The notes beneath the pieces are model-generated. The model ran no database searches. It had not been told where the DNA came from and was given only the letters and a program-made list of their open reading frames with translations. Shown here one piece after another: positions 1 to 7,205 of a DNA stretch of 42,626 nt (position 1 is the stretch's first letter; each line of letters begins with the position of its first letter). This DNA comes from Candidatus Methylobacter favarea. GTDB taxonomy: Bacteria; Pseudomonadota; Gammaproteobacteria; Methylococcales; Methylomonadaceae. The translations under genes and the position numbers were made by a program. Where the stretch lies: NCBI RefSeq assembly GCF_902806695.1, contig NZ_CADCXN010000060.1:1-42626 (forward strand). Direction: 5' to 3'.

Positions 1-127
1 CGCCATTATTGAAATAGAAGGAGAAAGCTATCGAAAAAAACAGAGCGTAAAAAAGTAACCCTTTTTTTTAACTAAAACCAGCCAAGGTAATTGTCGTCAA
101 TCCGGCCAGGATAATTGACGCCGGACA
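1..127 (+). mobile_element. Right end of an IS21-family insertion sequence
   Basis: The first 58 bases encode the tail of an IstB-like helper ATPase. They are followed by about 70 non-coding bases with two related blocks, GGTAATTGTCGTCAATCCGG and GGATAATTGACGCCGGACA, resembling the repeated terminal motifs of IS21-family ends. I place the boundary at the CA dinucleotide at 126-127, since IS21 elements end in CA. Beyond it a different reading frame opens at once without a start codon. The exact boundary is inferred; the left end lies outside the window. Confidence 0.6.
2..58 (+). CDS. istB: IstB-like ATP-binding protein, C-terminal tail (partial)
   Basis: Only the last 18 residues are present, ending at TAA 56-58. 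They contain IEGESYRKKQ, which resembles the conserved C-terminus of IstB proteins (Asn-Ala-His-Arg-Ile followed by GES-R-K). IstB is the AAA+ helper that partners the IstA transposase of IS21-family elements and selects the target. The call rests on this short match plus the terminal-repeat DNA directly after the stop. Confidence 0.5.
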   Translation, partial: AIIEIEGESYRKKQSVKK

Positions 128-976
128 GATGAAATTAATATCAAAGAAAAAGAGCTTGTTGAGCTTCGTGCCAAGGCTGAGTCAATTAACGATAACCTAG
201 ATTCAATTACTAAAGGTTTCGAATCAAAAACCACGGACGAAATATTTAGGTTAGAACAGAAAATTAAGGCTCTTGAACGGATAATCGATAAAATTGATAA
301 GGATGAGGGGGCTAAAGATCTGGTTGTAGATGAATTAATTGCAGACTTGAAGAGTAATGACAAAGAAACTAAATATACTGCTGCAGAGTTACTGCCTCAG
401 TTTAAGCTTAACTCAAATAAAATAACTGAGGCTTTTGTTGAAAGGTTGAAGAATAAGCCAGACATAACTTTTGGGTCACTATTACTAAGTGGATTGGGGG
501 AACTAAGGGTCGATGGTAACACCTTAGCTTATCTTTTCGATTTAGTGGACGATATAAGTAATCCCTATATATTCGCGATTATCGGTGCATTGGGTGAGCT
601 TGGTGAACTTGGTGAAACCAAAATAAATGATAAAGAATTAGAATCCATTGTTGACAAACTATTGTCAATTTTGAACAGTGATCTTGATCACAAAGAGTTT
701 TCGGACAATTCAATTACAGCATCAAGTGTAAAAGGAGCTATAGCACTTGCTTTATCATACTACGGTGATAAAGCGGAAAAAGCAGTCAAAGAGTTAATAA
801 GTCTGTTGGCAGATCAAGACCAGGAAACTCGTAAAAATGCTACTATTGCTCTAGGAAAAATTGGGGCGAAAGCTAAGGATGCAATTCCTTCAATCCAGAA
901 GCTGAAAGATGATGAGTACACGGAAGTAAGAGACGCTGCATCGGATGCTATAGAAGGAATACAAAAAACTGCGTAA
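128..976 (+). pseudogene. Coiled-coil/HEAT-repeat protein, 5' end removed by IS21 element
   Basis: The frame is open from the IS end (in-frame stop TGA at 116-118, inside the IS) to TAA at 974-976. There is no ATG near its beginning; the first possible start is a TTG at 347. Residues encoded by 128-330 are charged and heptad-like (EKELVELRAKAESIND, RLEQKIKALERIIDKI), suggesting a coiled coil. The rest is helical, and the last part is a clear HEAT/PBS-lyase-like repeat region (LADQDQETRKNATIALGKIG, then KDDEYTEVRDAASDAIEGI). Such repeats are scaffolds for protein binding and indicate no specific reaction. The simplest reading is a gene that lost its promoter and N-terminus to the insertion. 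Translation from TTG 347 would give a 209-residue HEAT fragment. It converges on the RiPP locus, with only 10 bases between the two ends. Confidence 0.6.
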
Positions 977-986
977 GCAATTTAAG

Positions 987-1866
987 TTATTGCTTAACAA
1001 AGAAAAGTCTATTTGTTAAAGCTTGACCGGCTTCAGTAAGATATGGGCAATTCATAAAATCATTAATCTCTGTTAATTGACTAGAAATTACATCACATCG
1101 TTTATTTAAGTATCGAATGGACGATGTTGAAATATATTCTTTTATAAGCAGTTCAAAAAACTGTTTAATCACACAAAATACATAGATAGCGTGTAATACT
1201 CCTCTTGGGTGTCGCTGTTCATTTTTCCACGGTGAAAAATATTTTTCATCTGTGTTAATAATCATCGGTACACATTGTTCAATTAATGTTAATTGCAAGT
1301 GCATCGCTTCATGCAAAATGGCCTCTGCAACTCGTAATACATCATTGTCCATTCGCTTACTATGAGCTGAGATAAATATAGAGAACAGTATATTAGGGAG
1401 GCTATAACTGATGTCAAAATAGTCATCCTCGGGTTGAAGAATATGCAAGCAGGCTACAAGCCAGGAAACTGTTTCATAGACGGTTGGTATTGTGGCTAGA
1501 ATTTCCAGAGATTCCTGCAAACATTGTAAAACTGTTAAGTTTTGCAGTATTTCGGATGAATAAGGTTTTGCACCAGAATCAGAGTACATAACCATTATCT
1601 CTTCAGGCATCGAGCAAATGTTAATTGACCGCAATGGGCTAGCGCTATTCTGAATAATAGGACTTAAACGAATAGTGGTGTTTATTGAATTGCCTATACG
1701 GCCATGAAATAATTGCTTCGGTCGAATAATTGTCTTCTTGAAGCTCGTATTTTTCGTGAATATTTTTCCAACTATAGGTTACTAATTGTTCAGTTAATTC
1801 TGGAAACCACACCAGAGATAAAGGGTTTTCAATGGCGGAAAAAATTAAATTCTGAAGACTACTCAT
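987..1866 (-). pseudogene. HEXXH-motif putative peptide-modification protein, frameshifted
   Basis: Two adjacent frames appear to be one gene of about 290 codons. The first starts at ATG 1866, overlaps the stop of the upstream oxygenase gene (ATGAGTAG) and runs to a stop at 1645. The second is open from about 1770 to the stop at 987 and has only a TTG (1634) as recognisable start. A single-base indel between about 1650 and 1770 would join them. The second part carries AEAILHEAMHLQ, a HEXXH metal-binding motif in a mostly helical protein. Its position after a radical SAM and an oxygenase fits the HEXXH family that accompanies FxsB-like radical SAM maturases in RiPP loci. Its biochemical role is not established. 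Treating the two frames as one gene is inference from overlap, context and the missing start. Confidence 0.55.
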
Positions 1867-2460
1867 CTGCTTGCTGATAAAAGGAATAGACTAATGTAAA
1901 TCGTTCACTTTTATGCATCGTAGACACTGCGTGATGAGAGTCAGGGGAAATTGCAAAACCAACTGAGCTATTATGCTCAGGACGAAATATCTTATGTATA
2001 TCGCTGGGACTTTTACTATTAAAAACATTAACATTCCGCCATTTTCATCTTTCCATCCTCTGTTTAATTGAATCAACAAGCGATGGGTTTCACAGCCTGG
2101 AATGTTGTCATTATGAATACGGATACGTTGACCTGAAATTAGTTTATGGGCAGTAAAATCGATGCGAGTTTCAAGTTTAACTGAGAATAAACGCTCAACC
2201 TGATTCTTCACTTGAGATAGATATTCAGGAGAAGTTAAAAACGAAATTTCGGACGGTAACTGAACATCAAAAAAACTAAATTCATATTGTTCATAAAAGT
2301 CAGTTTCAACAAGTTTCCAAGGTGCATCGTTTTCAAGCCAAGTTAAGAGTTCTAAACATAATTGAGGCGAAAGAGCTTGATTGCAAACACAGTAAGGGAA
2401 AGGCAATGCAAATACTTCGGTATTCTCCATTTCCAGAAGTTGTTTGTCGGCTATGCGCAT
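1859..2460 (-). pseudogene. yhhC: 2OG-Fe(II) oxygenase of cyclophane RiPP locus (YhhC-like), frameshifted
   Basis: The gene starts at ATG 2460, overlapping the radical SAM stop by 10 bases. Residues 112-118 contain RIRIHND, with H116 and D118 as the expected HxD iron ligands, followed by HRLLIQLNRGWKDENGG, typical of small prolyl-hydroxylase-like oxygenases. The frame then breaks at a run of five T on the coding strand (plus-strand A-run 2021-2025). One more T restores MLMFFNSKSPSDIHK and then SPDSHHAVSTMHKSERFTL, which supplies the distal iron-binding His and a 2OG-binding Arg. The corrected protein is about 200 residues and ends at TAG 1859-1861. Family members hydroxylate RiPP precursors beside cyclophane-forming radical SAM enzymes. 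As written, the protein loses its distal His and is probably inactive, unless the indel is a sequencing error. Confidence 0.7.
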
Positions 2461-3577
2461 TTTTCAAGTCCGAAAAGCATGGTCTTTACTTTATTTATAA
2501 GGTGTAGCTGATCGTTGCAATAAACAGACGGATTGGCATATTCCGTTCCTGTTTTCCATCTGTATAAAGGCATTCCTCCGCCACATATCCGCATTTCAGG
2601 ACATGTTTGACATGTAAATGAAGTCGGGCGTTGCAGTTTATGGGCGTCAGCGAATTCGCTTGAAGAGAATATATCAATTAAACTGTGAGTATGGACATTC
2701 CAGTTTTCCAGGAAGCGGTCTACGCGTTTATATGAGCTTTTCAATGTGTCATTTTTTGTTACGGCGCCATCGGTATCAATAACAGCAATGCCGAAATCAG
2801 TAATGCCAATTCCCTCTTTTATGCCAAATCCACCAAGGGTAAGTCGGATAACATCATCAAGTACCCTTATTTTGATAGGGGCCTGATCAGCTAGATAAAT
2901 GTCTAGGAGCGAGGCTAACCAATTACCGTATTCGGTGCTGTGGAACGAGACTTTTCCGAAAGGAAACTTATCATGATTACCATCTCTGTAAAGAAAATCT
3001 ACGTTTTGTGTATCAACTTCTTTAAAGAAATTGTAGATGTCATGTGGATTTGAGTTTGGATCGATAACAGCAAGTAGACCGGCAAATAGAGCAATGCAGC
3101 ATCGGGATGTGATTTAAGTTTTTCAATACCTTTTAAAACATGATGGAAAGTACCTTCGCCTTGATGCCCTACACGGTTAGCATTATGAGTGATCTCATGT
3201 CCATCAAGACTTACGGATATTGACGTTTTAAATTTTGAATAAAGATCAAGGATTTTGTCCGAAATAAGTATTCCATTAGTTTGAATGCTTATGCAGTATT
3301 CTTCAGCTATCGCTGTTCTAAGGGAGTGAAGCAAAGTTTCTAATCGACGAGTTCCCAGTAAAAGAGGCTCGCCGCCATGAAGAACTATTGCAAATGGACG
3401 TTGTTGTTTTTTTCGAAGTTCTTCTAGCTCTTTTGAAACGGCTTTTATTGTATCTTGGGATATGAAATTAGGCATATCGACCCAACTGTCGTCTCCCATG
3501 TTGTATACATAGCAGTATCCACAGTTAATGTTGCATTGACTTGCAACCTTAAGCAGGATCGTATCAATTTCAATCAT
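2451..3577 (-). pseudogene. yhhB: Radical SAM/SPASM cyclophane-forming peptide maturase (YhhB-like), frameshifted
   Basis: The gene starts at ATG 3577, 14 bases after the precursor stop. C15, C19 and C22 form the CX3CX2C site (CNINCGYC) that holds the SAM-binding 4Fe-4S cluster. LHGGEPLLLG and SISVSLDGHEITHNANR are further signatures of the FxsB/GrrM-like branch. The frame breaks near plus 3084-3087: one extra T restores LLYFAGLLAVIDPNSNP. The new frame stays open through FGKVSFHSTEYGNWL, GFGIKEGIGITDFGIAVID and a SPASM region with CQTCPEMRICGGG and a later Cys, to TAG 2451. The corrected length is about 375 residues, normal for the family. These enzymes join an aromatic ring carbon to a side-chain carbon two residues away, making three-residue cyclophanes. 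As written, translation stops at 2999, after 192 residues, and lacks the SPASM domain. Confidence 0.8.
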
Positions 3578-3591
3578 TAAGGCTAAATTGA

Positions 3592-3768
3592 TTAGCGGTT
3601 ATGACGGTTGTGTACCCTGTCGTAAGCATGAAGTGTTGATGGATTGTCATTTTTTACTTCCTCAATTAGTCTTGCCAATGTAGGACTAGCAATATTAGTT
3701 AGGAATAATTCGGCAGGGATGCTTTTTTTGATGGAATTTTCCTGTTTGGATTGATTTATTGTTTGCAC
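3592..3768 (-). CDS. yhhA: Cyclophane RiPP precursor peptide (YhhA-like)
   Basis: This is a 58-residue peptide directly upstream of the radical SAM gene and on the same strand. I chose the GTG start at 3768 because GGAG lies six bases upstream and because a TATAAT box (3803-3808) falls inside any longer version (a TTG at 3834 would give 80 residues). The N-terminal part is a leader with SPTLARLIEEVKNDN, a helix-like segment. The C-terminus is YDRVHNRHNR, the presumed core: Tyr, His and His spaced by three and three residues, with Asn and Arg between them. This fits the YhhA family of cyclophane-containing RiPPs. Likely crosslinks involve the aromatic residues and the Arg or Asn two positions on. 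The peptide gene is intact although all three modification genes are frameshifted. Confidence 0.7.
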   Translation of the reverse strand: MQTINQSKQENSIKKSIPAELFLTNIASPTLARLIEEVKNDNPSTLHAYDRVHNRHNR

Positions 3769-3802
3769 CAGTTGCTCCAATAAGCTAAAAAATATGAGTT
3801 CT

Positions 3803-3808
3803 ATTATA
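3803..3808 (-). promoter_or_regulatory. Probable -10 box of the RiPP operon
   Basis: TATAAT on the minus strand lies about 35 bases upstream of the GTG start of the precursor. The matching -35 region (about 3826-3831) is poor (TTTTAT), so promoter strength is uncertain. It is the only consensus-like -10 in the AT-rich upstream stretch. Confidence 0.4.
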
Positions 3809-3834
3809 GATGTTGCAATAACATAATAAAACAA

Positions 3835-4284
3835 TTTAATTATAATTCAGTTATTAAAAATCAAATAGTTATGATTAATTTATGATGAAATATTTTGTTC
3901 GTAAAATCTATGATTTTTTCGATACTGTATTTCATTGAAAAATAAGAAGAAAATATATGAGGAATTTTTCTATTTTTTATTTTTGTTACGCCCGCTCTTA
4001 TTTATTCCCCAACTCCAGTTCCAGTTCCGATATCATCCAGGGGTTTTGAAGAGCGAATCGCTCTTTTACTGCGAGACAATCCAAAGCTTAAAAAGGCCGG
4101 TGCTCATTTGTTATCGTAGTTTGTTTTTGAAAAAAGGCATACATCTGGGTCATTGCGTGGCATATTTAAAAACTGTGGCATAAACAAATTTAGTGTGTCA
4201 TGATTGTGCCGGGAATAGGCTGTTTTACAGGCCGGCAAGCGTTGCAAGTTATTGATTTATAATAGTATATCTGACGTGGTTACA
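3835..4284. other. AT-rich stretch without a recognisable gene
   Basis: It lies between the RiPP operon promoter and the tRNA fragment. An 82-codon frame at 3935-4183 (+) has no recognisable motif, a skewed composition (Phe/Leu-rich) and no convincing ribosome-binding site, so I do not call it. No terminator or RNA gene was seen. Confidence 0.5.
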
Positions 4285-4331
4285 GACTCTTAATCCATCG
4301 GTCCAGGGTTCGAGTCCCTGAAGCCCCACCA
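4285..4331 (+). other. 3' half of tRNA-Lys(CTT), probable attachment-site remnant
   Basis: The sequence contains the anticodon loop CTCTTAA (anticodon CTT), the 3' anticodon strand TCCAT, a perfect T arm (CAGGG-TTCGAGT-CCCTG) and a 3' acceptor strand with encoded CCA at 4329-4331. The 5' half is missing: upstream there is no D arm and no partner for the acceptor strand, and the 5' anticodon strand (ACAGA) pairs badly with TCCAT. A tRNA 3' half of about 47 bp is the usual core site of tyrosine-recombinase integrative elements, so this is most likely an att scar at the edge of an island. It is not a functional tRNA. Confidence 0.7.
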
Positions 4332-4719
4332 ATTAAATCAAAATGTTACATATTTTCGTAATAAGTAATAATATCTTGGTGCTATGTAGCTTAATAAATA
4401 TTGAAAAAATTGTAATAACATTTTTCATTATTTAGCCCCCATGTAGAGGCGGTTGTTAGCAGGCAACATCACGGCGCCTTGAAGTCAGTCAACAGTTTAT
4501 TAAAGAGCAGGCTTAATTTAGATTCTGTGCGGGCCTATTTATTTAAGACAAAGGCTCCAGTATGTTTATATTTGGCCTAAGCGATAGTATCCTGCAATAA
4601 TTTTATCTAAGCTCCGCTAATCTTAAAAAATGGCACAAAATCCCAGCCACGAAAGACTGTATCACCTTGTATTATTTGCATTAACTAGGGGCGTTTTAGC
4701 CGGCATTTGGACCAACCGT
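4332..4719. other. Non-coding stretch between tRNA fragment and transposase remnant
   Basis: No gene, RNA or repeat is recognisable here. The sequence is AT-rich and has stops in all frames. It may hold the degraded end of the neighbouring insertion sequence, but I could not identify terminal repeats. Confidence 0.4.
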
Positions 4720-5140
4720 GATGCAACATATCCTGTTAACGATGACCCAGCAAATCGCATTAAAGATCTTCTATTTGGCAAAGCCAGTGATTGCGCGATG
4801 ACAGCCGTCAATAAACGGAAATTTGTCGAAGTGGTATTATAGACTGCAGGCACCGGCTACCGACTCGCTTTAACAAAGCTTACCTCAGTTTTTTGGACAC
4901 TGGCATCGAGTTTATGTACGCTACAATCGCTGGTCGCATAAGGGGACATGGACCCGAATCATGGCAGCAGTATCCAACGATCGGGGCTCGGCTATTTGAT
5001 GGTGGATGAGAGCATCGTCGTCCGCGTTCATCAACACGGGGCAAAAACAACAGCAGCAGCAGTGGGAACAAGCGATGAGCACTTCACGCGGCGGATTGAA
5101 GACATGGATTCATGGCGCGGTTGATGATTGGGCAGTCCTC
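4720..5140 (+). pseudogene. IS5-family transposase remnant, several frameshifts and stops
   Basis: Pieces of an IS5/IS427-type DDE transposase appear in order but in changing frames. They are RIKDLLFGKASDCAMTAVNK then RKFVEVVL (about 4757-4842, ending in a stop), FFGHWHRVYVRYNRWSHKGT (about 4888-4950), YLMVDESIVVRVHQHGAKTT (about 4993-5052, with the first catalytic Asp) and QAMSTSRGGLKTWIHGAVDD (about 5070-5130). In intact relatives these correspond to the N-terminal helix, the WRDLP-FG-W region, MIDSTIVRAHQH and QAIGRSRGG. The catalytic C-terminal third is gone. It cannot produce a transposase. Confidence 0.7.
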
Positions 5141-5673
5141 ACTAGAAACTATCAAGGCGATGCTCAGCCCTAATCTACTGTGATTTGGGTTAATTGCGAA
5201 CGGTCCTAGTCCATCAATCCATAAATTCCCCGTAATAATCGGTTAAATAACCATAACCTTACCTTGGCAAGTTCATTTAAAGGGCTTGCTCATGGTTTTA
5301 TTGAAATAAACAATAAGTGCCAAAATTTTATCCTTCAAATCTTGCAAGGAGTTAAAGTTACCGCATTACCACACTTCAATTTGATTCATCCATAATGCCA
5401 GGAACGGGCGAGTTCGGAAAGTTCAATTGCAAAGACTGGCCCAGGAGTTCAGGGATTAGATGACTCTGTGTGTGCAACAGCTATTAAAGTGAGCGACGAT
5501 GAATTTAAACAACTTTATCGCACTCAAAATATATTTTAAAGTTACTGGAACTACCGAATTGGGCCAGGCTGAATCATCGGTTAATTGATGCAGTAGTAAT
5601 TAACACCTCCTTAATAAAGCTCATCTTTACCCTATCCACACGCGCAAGTTGCTCGAGTCTAACACATGTCTCC
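5141..5673. other. Degenerate intergenic DNA after the IS5 remnant
   Basis: No intact gene is present. A short frame at about 5491-5540 (+) reads KVSDDEFKQLYRTQNIF, vaguely similar to the C-terminal region of ISAzo13-type transposases. The similarity is too weak to annotate. This stretch separates the accessory region from the end of the flagellar operon; no clear terminator was seen downstream of the DUF2802 gene. Confidence 0.35.
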
Positions 5674-6081
5674 TCATGGTTTCGCTTCAGAGCCATGCAG
5701 TCTAATCAATAAAGCGGCTTCATCATGACTTAATCCGGCATCCTGCATTAGCTCATGAACACCCGCTCCGCTGCGAATTTTTTGCAGAACTCTGTTATAA
5801 GGATGCTCATACTGCTCAGTTTTTTTGTCATCCGCCGTTTTTGTCCATAGGGCCTTGATTTGTTTTTCGTTAATGGTAATGCGGCTATCGACAGTCAAAG
5901 CGGCAGAACACAGCCCGGCAATATCATTGTTATTGCCATTAACGATAGTGGCAAGAAGCCGGTAATCATGTTTGAGCTTCAGTTGATCGCGTAGCAGCCG
6001 GGCTAACAATATAATTACTATAAAAACGGCTATACCCGTTACGGCAACAACGATAATGACAATTAAAAGCAAATCAATCAT
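5674..6081 (-). CDS. DUF2802 family membrane-anchored protein of flagellar locus
   Basis: The protein has 135 residues. Residues 3-28 form one hydrophobic membrane segment, followed by a charged region and a C-terminal DUF2802-type domain (YNRVLQKIRSGAGVHELMQD, then AGLSHDEAALLIRLHG) that looks like a helix-turn-helix fold. In Pseudomonas and relatives the same type of protein closes the fliA-che-motCD cluster. Its molecular role is unknown. The ATG overlaps the stop of the gene before it (TAATG), so the two are probably translationally coupled. It is the last gene of the flagellar run. Confidence 0.75.
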   Translation of the reverse strand: MIDLLLIVIIVVAVTGIAVFIVIILLARLLRDQLKLKHDYRLLATIVNGNNNDIAGLCSAALTVDSRITINEKQIKALWTKTADDKKTEQYEHPYNRVLQKIRSGAGVHELMQDAGLSHDEAALLIRLHGSEAKP

Positions 6082-6245
6082 TAAACAATTTCGTCAATAT
6101 GGGGTAACGTCTCAGCATCCGGCTCTTCCGACTTTTCCAAAGGCTGGTTTTTAGGCTGTTCTTTCTCGGGAAAATTATCATCTTTTTTAACTTTATTGAG
6201 TTTTGTCAGCGGAAAAGCGGGGGCTACAGGCTGGATTTCTGGCAT
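6081..6245 (-). CDS. Small acidic/proline-rich protein between motD and DUF2802 gene
   Basis: The protein has 54 residues. I chose ATG 6245 because AGGAG stands six bases upstream; a longer frame up to 6296 lacks this. The sequence is hydrophilic, with Pro, Lys and Glu alternating (FPEKEQPKNQPLEKSEEPD), and is probably disordered. It has no membrane segment and no motif that I recognise. Its position in the flagellar operon, coupled to the next gene, suggests an accessory role, but that is inference. Confidence 0.6.
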   Translation of the reverse strand: MPEIQPVAPAFPLTKLNKVKKDDNFPEKEQPKNQPLEKSEEPDAETLPHIDEIV

Positions 6246-6338
6246 ATCAATCTCCTGAGATTTTACCAAACGAGCAGATAAGTTATAACAAACCAATCCC
6301 CGGCAGCTGCACTGGCCTTAGCATTAATTAATCCACCT

Positions 6339-7202
6339 TCAGGGTTTGCCGGTAACGGACCCGGGCGGGGCCAGATTTAATAATTTTGCGCGTTCTTCAT
6401 CATTAGCGCCATAACGGGAAAAAGCTTGCGACATTAAAACCAGAACAACCCGCCTGTTCTTGAAGCGGCCTTCTTCCCGCTTATTATCTCCAACCGGATG
6501 AAACTCTCCATAACCTATAGCAGACAAGCGGATCGGATTTATGCCCACTTTAACAAATTCCTGAACAACGCTGCTGGCCCGGGCTGATGACAAATCCCAG
6601 TTTGAAGGAAACTCCACTGTATCTATGGGGATATTATCGGTATGGCCTTCAATATTAATGGCATTTGGCAATGGTTTCAGGACTTCGGCAATCTTTTTTA
6701 ATACCGGCAATGCTTTTGGGGATAATTCTGCTTCTCCACTTAAAAACAACAATTCGCTATTCATCTCCAGCTCTACCCAGTAATTATTGCGTATGACGGC
6801 AATCAGCTTGTCATCAATAAAAGGCTCCAGAACTTTTTCAAACTGATCGGATACCTGCTTCAACCGTATTCTTTCCCTTAAAATTTCCTCACTCAATTCC
6901 CGCCTTTTTTCAATTTCTGCTGTTAAAGGATTTTCCAGCGGTATGGGCTGAATAGCCGTTGGCGGAGTTCCAATCTGAATGGGATTAACAGAACTCGCCT
7001 GCTGCCCGGTATTTAAATAATTCTCCTTTGAAAAAGCATCGCCTAGTGAATCTGACAATGCTCTGTATTTTCCTTCATTGACTGAAGAGATCGAATACAT
7101 AACCACAAAGAAGGCAAATAGAAGCGTTATAAAATCAGCATAAGATACTATCCATCGCTCATGATTATTAACTTCCTCGATTTTTCTTCTGCGCCGCATC
7201 AT
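6339..7202 (-). CDS. motD: Flagellar stator protein MotD (MotB family)
   Basis: The protein has 287 residues. There is a short basic cytoplasmic start, then one membrane helix (about 18-40) with YADFITLLFAFFVV, in which D23 is the expected ion-binding Asp of MotB proteins. A linker is followed by a C-terminal OmpA-like peptidoglycan-binding domain (INIEGHTDNIPI, SNWDLSSARASSVVQEF, RLSAIGYGEFHPVGDN, RRVVLVL). Together with MotC it forms the proton-driven stator. The MotCD pair is the second stator of Pseudomonas-type motors and drives swimming and swarming in viscous media. The gene starts three bases after the motC stop. Confidence 0.9.
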   Translation of the reverse strand: MMRRRRKIEEVNNHERWIVSYADFITLLFAFFVVMYSISSVNEGKYRALSDSLGDAFSKENYLNTGQQASSVNPIQIGTPPTAIQPIPLENPLTAEIEKRRELSEEILRERIRLKQVSDQFEKVLEPFIDDKLIAVIRNNYWVELEMNSELLFLSGEAELSPKALPVLKKIAEVLKPLPNAINIEGHTDNIPIDTVEFPSNWDLSSARASSVVQEFVKVGINPIRLSAIGYGEFHPVGDNKREEGRFKNRRVVLVLMSQAFSRYGANDEERAKLLNLAPPGSVTGKP

Positions 7203-7205
7203 AGT

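Noticed and set aside
3935-4183. 82-codon plus-strand frame
   Set aside because: No motif, Phe/Leu-rich composition from AT-rich DNA, no ribosome-binding site.
4255-4331. Complete tRNA gene
   Set aside because: No 5' acceptor strand or D arm, and the anticodon stem is mispaired; only the 3' half is genuine.
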